55,926 nt of DNA. Source: Arcticibacter eurypsychrophilus (GTDB lineage Bacteria; Bacteroidota; Bacteroidia; Sphingobacteriales; Sphingobacteriaceae). Numbering within the stretch: position 1 is the first letter of the stretch; each line of letters opens with the position of its first letter. Location of the stretch: the NCBI RefSeq assembly GCF_001730525.1, contig NZ_MDFN01000033.1, positions 1-55,926 of the forward strand, in the 5' to 3' direction. The notes under the pieces were generated by a model. It was not told the origin of the DNA. It did not search any database and saw only the letters and a list, made by a program, of their open reading frames with translations. Made by a program: the position numbers and the translations under genes. Of the stretch, positions 1-8,306 are shown piece after piece.

Positions 1-41
1 TTATCCCGGTTTTACCGGACAACAATAATTTGTAGTATAAT

Positions 42-779
42 ATGAGCACACATCGCATTATTCCGTTTATTTTGAGCATCTTGATGTTATGCTGCTTTTT
101 TCAGGGTTATTCTCAATCTATAAAAGCGCAACAAGGCGCTATTTTAAAGGCGGGAGGTAATTTGCGGATTAGTGGGGCAAACATTAAAAATCAGCGGAGT
201 AATTTCAGCGTCGTGTCTAACGAACTTGGGATATTTACTATTCTATCTTCGGTGGGAGATACGCTTGAAGTATCGGCGATGGGCTATATGACTAAATATA
301 TTGTAGTCGTGGATTTTAAAGATGTGATTCTTTATCTTCAGCAAATTACCCAGCTTGATGAAGTGACGGTACATGGAAAGTCGTTGGAGGCAGATCTTAA
401 TGACATCAGAAAGGCTTATAAAAGTAAAGGCTCGTATTTTAGTGGTAAACCCCCTGTTCTTGCTTATATTTTTAGTCCGTTATCCGCTCTTGGCGATCGT
501 TTTGGTAAAACAGGGAAACGTGCTAGGCGCTTTAATAACTTTGCATCGCAGGAACTTGAATATCAGGAAGTGACTAGAAAATTTAATGATCTATCAATTA
601 AAACTGCCGTGCCAGCAATTACGCCGGAAGAGTTGCCTGATTTCAGATCAGATTATTTACCTACATTGGAGCAGGTTCGCTTATGGAATGAATATGATAT
701 GGTCGTTTATATCCGTAAATCGTATAAAGAATTTAAAGCTTTTAAACAACAAGATAAAGGAACAGTTTCTGCTCCTTAA
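42..779 (+). CDS. Secreted CarboxypepD_reg-like domain protein
   Basis: A 245-residue protein with an N-terminal signal peptide (hydrophobic stretch at residues 8-24, probable cleavage after GYS). Residues 30-110 look like a carboxypeptidase-regulatory-like beta-sandwich as found in many Bacteroidota envelope proteins: an opening segment, a 'GDTLEVSAMGY' turn and an 'LDEVTVHG' end. The rest (residues 115-235) is charged and matches no enzyme I recognise. It has the same architecture as the protein at 45023-45778, so the two are probably paralogs. The function is unknown; a periplasmic or outer-membrane location is inferred. The stop overlaps the convergent gene at 776 by four bases. Confidence 0.75.
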   Translation: MSTHRIIPFILSILMLCCFFQGYSQSIKAQQGAILKAGGNLRISGANIKNQRSNFSVVSNELGIFTILSSVGDTLEVSAMGYMTKYIVVVDFKDVILYLQQITQLDEVTVHGKSLEADLNDIRKAYKSKGSYFSGKPPVLAYIFSPLSALGDRFGKTGKRARRFNNFASQELEYQEVTRKFNDLSIKTAVPAITPEELPDFRSDYLPTLEQVRLWNEYDMVVYIRKSYKEFKAFKQQDKGTVSAP

Positions 780-976
780 ATCTTATTGTTTCTTTTCTTT
801 ATTAACTCAGTCACTTCTTTTTTAAGCTTAATCTTTAGGAATATGATAAAAGCTGAAATGAATACGGAGCCAAGTGTGATGGCATATTGACCGTCTTTAG
901 CGCTCCAGAATACACATAACACTAAAATTATTAAAGCTAAGTTGTATAATACATTAAGAAAAATCTTTTTCCCCAT
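776..976 (-). CDS. Small two-helix membrane protein
   Basis: A 66-residue protein with two hydrophobic segments (about residues 5-23 and 29-47) and a Lys-rich C-terminal tail, consistent with a small inner-membrane protein with a cytoplasmic positive tail. It starts 18 bases after the rhodanese gene on the same strand, so the two probably share a transcript. No catalytic motif is visible. Short proteins of this kind are common as uncharacterised families in Sphingobacteriaceae; I cannot assign a function. Confidence 0.6.
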   Translation of the reverse strand: MGKKIFLNVLYNLALIILVLCVFWSAKDGQYAITLGSVFISAFIIFLKIKLKKEVTELIKKRNNKI

Positions 977-994
977 TGGATCTGGTCAAACTTA

Positions 995-1312
995 TTAATA
1001 TACAGGCATTGATGGATCAATTTTTTCTTTCCAGGCCAGTATTCCACCTTCCAGATTATATAGATTTTCCAAATCCAGAGTCTGTTCCAGTTGCATAATA
1101 GCGGCGGCACTTCTCTTGCCACTTCTGCATTGAACAATCACAGGTTTATCTGTTGCAATTTTATCCGATTCTATTAGAATACCCGACAAAGGAATGTTTT
1201 CGCCATTCAGATTAGATACCTCATATTCAAAAGTTTCTCTAACATCTATTAACTGAAAATCTTCGCCATTATCTATTTTCTGTTTAAGCTCTTCAACTGT
1301 AATTTCTTTCAT
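995..1312 (-). CDS. Single-domain rhodanese-like protein
   Basis: A 105-residue single-domain rhodanese. The 'LIDVRE' motif (residues 21-26) and the active-site loop 'QCRSGKRS', with the persulfide-forming Cys at 62, are both present, as is the closing 'NLEGGILAW' motif. There is no signal peptide, so it should be cytoplasmic. Rhodaneses of this kind carry or transfer sulfane sulfur. It closely resembles the C-terminal rhodanese domain of the E1-like protein at 20718-21875, sharing the DVRE, loop and NLYNLEGGI segments, so it could serve or substitute in the same sulfur relay. That link is an inference. Confidence 0.85.
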   Translation of the reverse strand: MKEITVEELKQKIDNGEDFQLIDVRETFEYEVSNLNGENIPLSGILIESDKIATDKPVIVQCRSGKRSAAAIMQLEQTLDLENLYNLEGGILAWKEKIDPSMPVY

Positions 1313-1455
1313 GACCTCAAGTTTGTATATTCAAAGATATGAATTATGATGAAACATACCAGTTGGTTGTTTCAAAGCGTTATAATATCGTAATTTTACA
1401 TCCTACTGTAACAAGTTCCCCCTGCAGCTGTTCTAATATATGATTATATCAATAG

Positions 1456-2565
1456 ATGAAAAATCTTAATCAATTCTTCTGGTTTTGTTCAGGAGTACAT
1501 ATCAATACGTTAAAAGATTACCCTACCGAACATAATAAATATGTAGGAATTGGGGCTACCATTTTTTTTACTGCACTATTCGCCTCTCTCTCTGGTGGGT
1601 ATGCTATGTATTTTGTCTTTTCGGGTGACGTTGCTGCGGTGTTTTTTGCTATCCTATTTGGGATCATCTGGGGACTTGCTATCTTTAATATGGACCGTTA
1701 TATTGTATCCAGCATCAGCAAAAACGGGACTGTAAACAAACAAATTCTGCAGGCTACTCCTCGAATTCTCTTAGCTTTTATGATTGGTATAGTCATATCA
1801 AGGCCTTTGGAACTCAAGATATTCAACAAGGAAATCCGTGAGAAATTGAAGCTCTCTTATTTAAACGGTCAACGTTCTAAAATAGATACCCTGAATAATA
1901 CGTTTACCTATAAATATGGATTGGAGTTAAAGAAGGTTAAGGACCTTGTGACTGAGCGGGATTCGCTTACCACTGATATAAATAGGTCTCGTTACCTTTT
2001 AAACCAGGAAATCTTTGGGGATAAAACTAACCAGACATCAGGGAAGGTTGGATACGGTACTTATGCCAAGCAGAAAGAAGAGGTGCTGGCACAAAAAGTG
2101 AATCGTCTGGATGTTTTACGTACTGATATTACCGCCATGGAAGGCTTTATAAGGCAACGTAGAGATTTGGATGGGATTACCAGTGAGCGTATGTTTAGTG
2201 GTAAGCAGCTGGATAGCTTAGCTAATGTTGCAGGTTTTGCTGACCGGAACTGGGCGTTAGGGCAATTAAGTTTTAAGGCAGATGGCACTCGTGAGTTGGG
2301 GACTTTTCTTGCTATTTCATTTATAGGATTACTTTTTATTCTTTTTGAATGTTTGCCTGTATTCGTTAAACTAATGAGTGACAAGGGTCCTTATGATGTC
2401 GCCTTAATGAATACGGAAGAGTCATCTATCCATGGATCATTTAAAAACAAAGACTACCATATAGCCGTTATTGACGCTGTACAGGAAACAAAAATAGAGA
2501 ATGAAACGGAAAGGCAAAAAAGAGAAATTATTAATTCTTCTAAATCAGCTGTTTACGGAGAATAA
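1456..2565 (+). CDS. DUF4407 membrane protein
   Basis: A 369-residue integral membrane protein of the DUF4407 type. The N-terminal 'FFWFCSG' and 'PTEHNKYVGIGATIFFTA' segments are hallmarks of the family. There are three hydrophobic segments in residues 30-125, a coiled-coil-rich extramembrane region at about 135-270, and a final transmembrane helix near 280-300 followed by a cytoplasmic tail. The long helical loop suggests a scaffold or sensor role, but the biochemical function of the family is not known to me. Its 3' end overlaps the convergent GNAT gene by 26 bases. Confidence 0.85.
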   Translation: MKNLNQFFWFCSGVHINTLKDYPTEHNKYVGIGATIFFTALFASLSGGYAMYFVFSGDVAAVFFAILFGIIWGLAIFNMDRYIVSSISKNGTVNKQILQATPRILLAFMIGIVISRPLELKIFNKEIREKLKLSYLNGQRSKIDTLNNTFTYKYGLELKKVKDLVTERDSLTTDINRSRYLLNQEIFGDKTNQTSGKVGYGTYAKQKEEVLAQKVNRLDVLRTDITAMEGFIRQRRDLDGITSERMFSGKQLDSLANVAGFADRNWALGQLSFKADGTRELGTFLAISFIGLLFILFECLPVFVKLMSDKGPYDVALMNTEESSIHGSFKNKDYHIAVIDAVQETKIENETERQKREIINSSKSAVYGE

Positions 2566-3043
2566 AGTCGTTCATCCAATATTTATAATAAGGAATATCT
2601 TCTTCTTTGAAAATTTCAAACCCTAGCCTTTTATAAAAGTCAAATGCCTTGTTTTGTCTGTTTACATTAAGCTCCAACTGCAAGACACCTGCTTTTATGG
2701 ATTCATTTTCTATGTATTGGAGAAGCAATCTGCCTATGCCTTTACCATGCTCTGCCGGCTGGACATAAAGCTTATGAACCTTTAAAAGAGCAGGATCAAT
2801 TTCGGATCTGGAATATCCTGCAAAGGCAACAACATTATTCAGGTATTCCGCCAGTATAAAGATTATCCCTTGATTGATCTGTTGGGTTAGCGCATCTAAG
2901 GAGTACATATGGTCCAGCATAAAGCGTAATTGCTCCTCTGATAAAATAGAATGGTAGGTAGGCCACCAAATATCCTCTGCCAATTGATGTATTACAGGTA
3001 CGTCTTCTATTGTAGCTGTGCGTATATTGATGGTCGAACTCAT
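2540..3043 (-). CDS. GNAT family N-acetyltransferase
   Basis: A 167-residue GNAT-fold protein. It begins with the beta1 segment 'IRTATIEDVPVI', and the acetyl-CoA binding motif appears as 'VQPAEHGKGIGRLLLQYIE' (the R/Q-x-x-G-x-G/A signature). It ends with 'AFDFYKRLGFEI', the usual motif B. This predicts transfer of an acetyl group from acetyl-CoA to an amine; the substrate (small molecule or protein N-terminus) cannot be read from the sequence. It is a single cistron between the thiE terminator and the convergent DUF4407 gene. Confidence 0.88.
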   Translation of the reverse strand: MSSTINIRTATIEDVPVIHQLAEDIWWPTYHSILSEEQLRFMLDHMYSLDALTQQINQGIIFILAEYLNNVVAFAGYSRSEIDPALLKVHKLYVQPAEHGKGIGRLLLQYIENESIKAGVLQLELNVNRQNKAFDFYKRLGFEIFKEEDIPYYKYWMNDFILRKQLI

Positions 3044-3063
3044 TAGTAGTTTTGAATGTTATA

Positions 3064-3124
3064 AAAAAACGAATAGCTGTCTTGAATGATTAAATTTTCT
3101 CATCAAGACAGCTATTCGTTTTTT
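3064..3124 (-). terminator. Strong bidirectional terminator after the thiamine operon
   Basis: A perfect 22-base inverted repeat (3064-3085 with 3103-3124) flanks a 17-base loop, and the pairing extends into the loop with one bulge. The stem ends in a run of A on the left and T on the right, so it can act as an intrinsic terminator in either direction. It lies about 90 bases downstream of the ThiE-like gene and 20 bases upstream of the GNAT gene, insulating the two. Confidence 0.85.
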
Positions 3125-3211
3125 ATCGTTAATACTCAATTTTTTAATATAACTCTATGTGCAATGAACGGTCTTTTGACCTTCTAAAACGAAGAAGACA
3201 TAAAAAACGTT

Positions 3212-3847
3212 TTAATGCAGCTTTTTATAAATTTCCTTAAAAGCTTTTGAAGGATCTGGAGAAAGGTTTACTGCCGCAGAAACGGCAACCCCATATACTC
3301 CTGCTTTCAAGAGTGCATCAACATCCTCTGCCGTAACTCCACCAACTGCAAGTAAGGCAATAGATATTCCCCTTTTTTTCATCTCATCTGTGATAAGCTG
3401 ATAGCCATTTATACCAAGCAGAGGATAATCATTAGGTTTAGTGAGGGTTATTCTCAATGGCCCGCAACCTATATAATCCACAACCTTGCTGTCTGCAATA
3501 CGTTGGATATCTTCTATTGTATTAGCAGAGGCACCAAGCGTTTTATCTGGTCCTATTTCTTTCCTTATTGATCTAAAATCAGCATTCATATCTTCAATAT
3601 GAATCCCTTGAATATCTGCTTTTGAAATTAAGGAGATATGATCGGTGACAATCAGGGTGGTACCCCAATCATCGCAAACCTCAGCTATCCGGTTAATATC
3701 ATCTAAAAGCTGTTCTTCATCCTTAGAAAAACAACGGTATTGAATCCAGTTTGCTCCATTTTCACATGCTATCATGACCTGTTCCAAGTGGCTCCTTCGG
3801 GAAAGATCCTGTGTCAGGTAATGGAATTTTGATATGTACTTATGCAT
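3212..3847 (-). CDS. thiE: Thiamine phosphate synthase (ThiE/TenI family)
   Basis: ThiE joins HMP pyrophosphate and thiazole phosphate to give thiamine phosphate. The TIM-barrel family motifs are visible: 'IQYR' (strand 2), 'IVTDHISL' and 'GIHIEDM' (the active-site Asp and the H-x-x-x-D/E segment), 'LGASANT', 'YIGCGPL' and 'LAVGGV'. A 'TK' pair follows GPL, as in ThiE proteins. An upstream in-frame start at 3871 is possible, but the Met at 3847 ('MHKYISKFHYLT') begins where the family begins. It is the last gene of the TPP-riboswitch operon and lies directly behind the phosphatase gene. The 'IQYR' variant and short loops leave a TenI-like or atypical ThiE role possible. Confidence 0.82.
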   Translation of the reverse strand: MHKYISKFHYLTQDLSRRSHLEQVMIACENGANWIQYRCFSKDEEQLLDDINRIAEVCDDWGTTLIVTDHISLISKADIQGIHIEDMNADFRSIRKEIGPDKTLGASANTIEDIQRIADSKVVDYIGCGPLRITLTKPNDYPLLGINGYQLITDEMKKRGISIALLAVGGVTAEDVDALLKAGVYGVAVSAAVNLSPDPSKAFKEIYKKLH

Positions 3848-3879
3848 GTTTTCTAAATTATTTACCTTCAATTACGTGG

Positions 3880-5532
3880 TTATTTACTTTCAGACGTGAG
3901 GGCCTCAATAACTGGTTTACCAATGTTTCCATTAGGTGCCTGGATATGAAGTAAGGCAGATATAGTAGGGGCAATATCGGTCATGGCAACCGGACGATTG
4001 GTGGCTCCCTGTTTAATTCCCCATCCCATTAATACAAAGGGGATATGGGCATCATAAGGGTTCCATGTACCATGTGTGGTACCTGTTGCTCCTCCACTAT
4101 AAAACCCGGGCTTCAATATAATTTGAATGGCCCCACTTCTGTCTTTATTATATCCGTTAATGATTCGGGTCTTTAATTGCTCAGGTATAGAGGCTTGCTG
4201 TGCCTTTTCCATTTCAACAACATAAGCGATATCACTTCTTTTATTGAGATATTGAATGCATGTTTTTATAATAGCAGATTCATCCAGCTTGCTTTTCTCC
4301 ATAACCAACTTGTTTAAGTTGACCTGATAGTTAGTTAAGCCAATAACCAAGTTTGGCTGCTTGAACTCTTTCTCTAATATAGCATTCAACTCTTTGGTAA
4401 TCGTGCCGGAAGGAAATAAACCTGCAGGAATATGGTGTGACAGTAAAAAGTTAGGATTATGTGCAGCACCGTGATCAGCAGATAGAAAAACGGTATAATT
4501 CCCTTTCCCTAGTTTATTATCTATAAAGGTTAAAAAAGAAGCAATATCCTGATCAAGGCGTAGATAAGTGTCCTCTGCCTCTATGGAATTTGGCCCAAAT
4601 TGATGCCCCACATAATCGGTTGATGATAAACTTACTGCTAAGAAATCGGTTACATCACCTTGTCCCATTTGCTCATTGTCGATAGTGGCTTTTGCCATAT
4701 CAAAGGTTATTGAATTTCCATAAGGGGTGGCCCGTATAACAGATAAGTCTTTTTTATGCATGGTGGATGTTTCATATGGAAATACAGGAGCATTCACACC
4801 ACTAAACTTTCCTTCAAAGGGACTATCATCTTTTTCACTTTGCACGTAGGTGTTAGTAGGATATAGGGTATTCCAGTTTTTGTCCAGATACTTCTGAGGA
4901 AGCTTCTGATTGTTAACCGTTTTAACCCATGCAGGAAGATCTTTCATGTAATAGGTACTTGTAATCCAGTTACCCGTTAAATCATCAAACCAATAAGCTG
5001 CATTTGCTGCATGTCCCCCAGGTAATATTCCCCCTCTGTCTTTTATCGCAATGCCTATTGTTTTGGAGCGAAAGTTGGTAGCCAGCTTCAATTCATCAGT
5101 TACCGTAGTAACCAGTAAATTATTAGGTGACATTTCGCCTGCATTTGAAGTGCTTCCTACCGTTTTTACTGTGCTATCATCTGTGCAATACATGGATTTT
5201 CCGGTTGCCTGAATGATAAAGTCGTTGCCGGCAATGCCATGAAGCGAAGGTACCGATCCGGTATAAATAGTGGAATGCCCAATAGCGGTGACTGTAGGAA
5301 TATAATCAATATTGGTATTCTCGCAGGAGAATCCTTCCTGAAGAAGGCGTTTAAACCCGCCTTTAGCATATCTGTCCTGGTATCGGTAAAGGTAATCCCA
5401 CCTCATTTGATCAACGACAATCCCAACAACAAGTTTGGGTCTTTCTATTGAAGAAGAGGTGCTTTTTTTCTGTGCCGAAGCACCAAGGGTAAGCAAAATG
5501 AATGCAGTAACAAATAGATAGCTTAATTTCAT
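3880..5532 (-). CDS. pafA: PafA-type alkaline phosphatase (phosphate monoesterase)
   Basis: A 550-residue secreted enzyme (signal peptide residues 1-20, 'LGASA-QKK') of the PafA/nucleotide-pyrophosphatase branch of the alkaline phosphatase superfamily. The metal ligands and active site are visible: Asp41 in 'VVDQMRWDY', the nucleophile Thr (about 82) in 'PTVTAIGHS', Asn103, the phosphate-binding Lys164/Arg166 pair in 'IKDRGGILPGG', 'DYVGHQFGP', 'SADHGAAHNP' and the late His in 'THGTWNPYDAH'. The Lys/Arg pair distinguishes PafA monoesterases from diesterases. It should hydrolyse phosphomonoesters in the periplasm. It sits between the TonB-dependent receptor and the ThiE-like gene under a TPP riboswitch, which suggests thiamine phosphates as a physiological substrate (inference). 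Confidence 0.9.
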   Translation of the reverse strand: MKLSYLFVTAFILLTLGASAQKKSTSSSIERPKLVVGIVVDQMRWDYLYRYQDRYAKGGFKRLLQEGFSCENTNIDYIPTVTAIGHSTIYTGSVPSLHGIAGNDFIIQATGKSMYCTDDSTVKTVGSTSNAGEMSPNNLLVTTVTDELKLATNFRSKTIGIAIKDRGGILPGGHAANAAYWFDDLTGNWITSTYYMKDLPAWVKTVNNQKLPQKYLDKNWNTLYPTNTYVQSEKDDSPFEGKFSGVNAPVFPYETSTMHKKDLSVIRATPYGNSITFDMAKATIDNEQMGQGDVTDFLAVSLSSTDYVGHQFGPNSIEAEDTYLRLDQDIASFLTFIDNKLGKGNYTVFLSADHGAAHNPNFLLSHHIPAGLFPSGTITKELNAILEKEFKQPNLVIGLTNYQVNLNKLVMEKSKLDESAIIKTCIQYLNKRSDIAYVVEMEKAQQASIPEQLKTRIINGYNKDRSGAIQIILKPGFYSGGATGTTHGTWNPYDAHIPFVLMGWGIKQGATNRPVAMTDIAPTISALLHIQAPNGNIGKPVIEALTSESK

Positions 5533-5583
5533 TTTTTCGAATGTGTGAGCTCAAATATCGTAAATCCTCCAGTACTATTCCTA

Positions 5584-8037
5584 TTAAAACTTTAAACTTA
5601 ACGAAAGCATAAAGTTCCGCGTTGCCTGCGGGAAATAGTTGTTACTGGTGGTTTTAACTCCGTAATAAGTAAAACTATAGGTGTATCCATTTGACTCATA
5701 GAGCTCACTGAAAACATTGTTAGCCAATAAGGTTATACCGATGTTTTTCACCTTTCCAAGGGAAGTATTGTAGCCTAATCTTAAATCGTTAACGAAAAAG
5801 GCATCTATTGTACGGGTGTTGTTGGAGGTGTTATCCAAATATTGCTTACTTACATATTTATTTAACAGCCCGATCTCTGCCTTTTTGAATGGGCGGAACG
5901 ATAATTCACTGGAGCCTATAAAAGAGGGAGAAAATGCAATGTTCGTATGAGTATGATTGAAACTGTCATTAATTTCGGTATCGTAGTTGTACACATATTC
6001 CGTAAAATCTTTGATCTTATTCCGGCTCAGATTAGCGGCAACTCCCCAGCTTAGATTAGGGAGTAGGGCAAATTGTATATCTGCTTCTGCTCCCAGGCGA
6101 TAGCTGTCGGCCACATTCTGCCTCAAAGCCTCTCCTTCTGTATTTAATTGTCCGGTTAAAACTAACTGGTCTTTGTAAATCATCCAATAACCGTTTATTC
6201 CTGCTTTAACCGAATTTCCGGTAAAACGGTATCCTGCTTCCAGGTCTTTCAGGTTTTCGCGTAAGGGACTTAAACCTGCCGCTATATTGATATAATCATC
6301 CCGGTTAGGTTCTTTATTGGCTACTGCAATTGAGGCGTAAACGTTGCTTTCGTTATTCAGCAGGTAGGTAATTCCAGCCTTCGGATTGAAAAAGTTAAGA
6401 TTGTCCTTTACATTTAGCGCCGTTCTGTTTTTATCTGTTCCTGTAATGGAATACCCAATTTTGCGATATTGCAGATCTCCGTATAAGATCACGCTTCCCA
6501 GCTCGTAGGTCGCTTTCCCATAGATATTGAAATCGGTTTTAAATCCATTTCCGTTATAATAACGATCTCCCGGTTGTCCGTTGGAATTAAAAGTAGCCCA
6601 GGTAACTTCCCCAAAGTGGTCTCCATCGTATTCATTATAAGCACCACCTAATGTGAAGTTAATCCGTGTTGATGGCTTGTAGTTTAACGAGTAGGTTACG
6701 CCATAAAAATCATTGTCCAGCCACCTGCGGCGTACTAAATCAGTGTTCTCAATGACTTCTGATCCTAAAACAACATCTTCAAGACCATAATCTTTTAAGT
6801 CCTGTTCGTTTTTATATTCTTCATAATAACCACTTCCATGTGTATAATGCAGCGCTGTATTTAAGGAAAGCTGATCATTAAAGGTATGGGTATAAAATGC
6901 CTGGTAATGGTTTTGGGTATAGTTATCAGTTTGGTTTTTATACAGGAAGGAGTTGTATTTCCGTTTGTCCGAATTAAATAAGTTGGATGAGTCAGCTGGT
7001 GTAAAAAAGGATACGCCTTTATTATTCTGATAGTAAGCCTCTAATTCCGCAGGAGTTCCTTTCAACTTTTCTCCAGGAATACCATTCCATGCCTGATAGG
7101 TCTTCTCGTCTCCTGAAAATACATTTGCACGCAACAGATCTTTTTTGCCATAATAGGCTCCAGATAAGAAATAAGACTTCAGATTGGATGCCCCTCTGTC
7201 AATATAACCGTCTGATTTAATCCTCGAAAGTCGCCCGTCAAAAGTAAACTTATCATTGATCAGTCCGGTTCCAATATTGACTGTATTCTTCCAGGTATTA
7301 TAAGAACCAAAGGTATTGTTCACTTCAGCATAAGCAGAATCCCTGCGGGTAGTGGTTTGAATATTCAAACTCCCACCAAAAGCACCTGCCCCATTTGTGG
7401 ATGTTCCTACTCCTCTTTGGATCTGGATGTTATCTACAGATGACGCAAAATCAGGAATGTTGACAAAAAAGGAACCCTGACTCTCCGCATCATTTAGCGG
7501 GATCCCATTTAAGGTTACATTTACGCGGGTGGCATCACTTCCACGGATCCGAATACCGGTATATCCAATTCCTGTACCCGCATCTGAGGATACAACCACC
7601 GAAGGGGTCTGGTTAAGTAGAAAAGGCAGATCCCGACCATGATTATACTTTTCTATTTCTTGTTTATCGAGGTTTTTATAAGTAGTAGCCGTATTTGCTG
7701 TAGCTCTGGTAGCGCTTACGATCACTTCATCTGTGATAATGTTTGTGGGTGCCATTGCTGCATTGAAGATCCGGTTGTTGGTCAAACTTATTGTCGTACT
7801 TATTTCAGAGAAACCAATAAAGCGAAACGTCAAGGTATATGTCCCAGCTTTCAATCCTGAGATCCTATAATCTCCATTTGGATTGCTCTCTATTAATGTA
7901 TTTCCGCTCAGGATACTTGCTCCTGAAAGAGGCTGACGGCTAGAACGATTTGTAATTGTTCCCGAGATTGAGTACTGTGCCCAAGCTAAAGCTGGAAACA
8001 GGAGTGCCATAAGGGCAACTAAGTAGATTTTTTTCAA
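5584..8037 (-). CDS. TonB-dependent receptor, TPP-riboswitch controlled (thiamine-type)
   Basis: An outer-membrane receptor of about 817 residues. From the N-terminus: signal peptide ending 'FPALAWA', a CarboxypepD_reg-like domain (about 85 residues), a TonB-dependent plug ('IRIRGSDATRVNVTLNGIPLNDAE' region) and a 22-strand barrel ending in an aromatic 'LSLSLKF'. No ATG precedes the signal peptide. A TTG at 8037 gives a normal '(M)KKIYLVALMALLF' signal peptide, while an earlier TTG at 8082 would sit at the foot of the riboswitch. It is the first gene of a probable operon with pafA (51-base gap) and thiE. TPP control predicts uptake of thiamine, its phosphates or a precursor; the ligand is inferred from regulation, not from the barrel sequence. 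Confidence 0.88.
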   Translation of the reverse strand: MKKIYLVALMALLFPALAWAQYSISGTITNRSSRQPLSGASILSGNTLIESNPNGDYRISGLKAGTYTLTFRFIGFSEISTTISLTNNRIFNAAMAPTNIITDEVIVSATRATANTATTYKNLDKQEIEKYNHGRDLPFLLNQTPSVVVSSDAGTGIGYTGIRIRGSDATRVNVTLNGIPLNDAESQGSFFVNIPDFASSVDNIQIQRGVGTSTNGAGAFGGSLNIQTTTRRDSAYAEVNNTFGSYNTWKNTVNIGTGLINDKFTFDGRLSRIKSDGYIDRGASNLKSYFLSGAYYGKKDLLRANVFSGDEKTYQAWNGIPGEKLKGTPAELEAYYQNNKGVSFFTPADSSNLFNSDKRKYNSFLYKNQTDNYTQNHYQAFYTHTFNDQLSLNTALHYTHGSGYYEEYKNEQDLKDYGLEDVVLGSEVIENTDLVRRRWLDNDFYGVTYSLNYKPSTRINFTLGGAYNEYDGDHFGEVTWATFNSNGQPGDRYYNGNGFKTDFNIYGKATYELGSVILYGDLQYRKIGYSITGTDKNRTALNVKDNLNFFNPKAGITYLLNNESNVYASIAVANKEPNRDDYINIAAGLSPLRENLKDLEAGYRFTGNSVKAGINGYWMIYKDQLVLTGQLNTEGEALRQNVADSYRLGAEADIQFALLPNLSWGVAANLSRNKIKDFTEYVYNYDTEINDSFNHTHTNIAFSPSFIGSSELSFRPFKKAEIGLLNKYVSKQYLDNTSNNTRTIDAFFVNDLRLGYNTSLGKVKNIGITLLANNVFSELYESNGYTYSFTYYGVKTTSNNYFPQATRNFMLSLSLKF

Positions 8038-8083
8038 AACTAAAATTTTATAAAAATGAATGCGTATCGGGGCTACACGCAAT

Positions 8084-8213
8084 TGTCCTTGTTACAATTC
8101 CTACGCCGGCATTATCCGGATCAGGTTCACGGAGAAAAGTATACGCTTTTGTATAACAATCCTTCCGATGGGTGTAATCTCAGCCTGTTTTTACACAAGC
8201 ACCCCCTAAGACA
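8084..8213 (-). promoter_or_regulatory. TPP riboswitch (THI element)
   Basis: The minus strand carries the conserved TPP aptamer. A 'GGGGTGCT' segment is followed by the 'CTGAGATtacACCC' core (complement of 8170-8183) and then the 'ACCTGATCCGGATAATGCCGGCGTAGG' region (complement of 8100-8126). A P1 helix can form between 8208-8213 and 8084-8090. It lies about 45 bases ahead of the receptor TTG start. A short hairpin (GCGTGT with ATACGC) followed by a T-rich stretch lies between the aptamer and the start and may be part of the expression platform, but whether control is by termination or translation cannot be settled by eye. Confidence 0.95.
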
Positions 8214-8306
8214 CCACGAAGTTAAGTATCAAATTTTGAAATACCTATTTTTCTGCTTAATTTTATGATTTTTAACTTAGGCTTATTTTACTTACTATTC
8301 ATATTC

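Noticed and set aside
8056-8268. Open reading frame of about 70 codons on the plus strand
   Set aside because: It lies across the TPP riboswitch, which is conserved for RNA structure on the opposite strand, and its product has no recognisable features.
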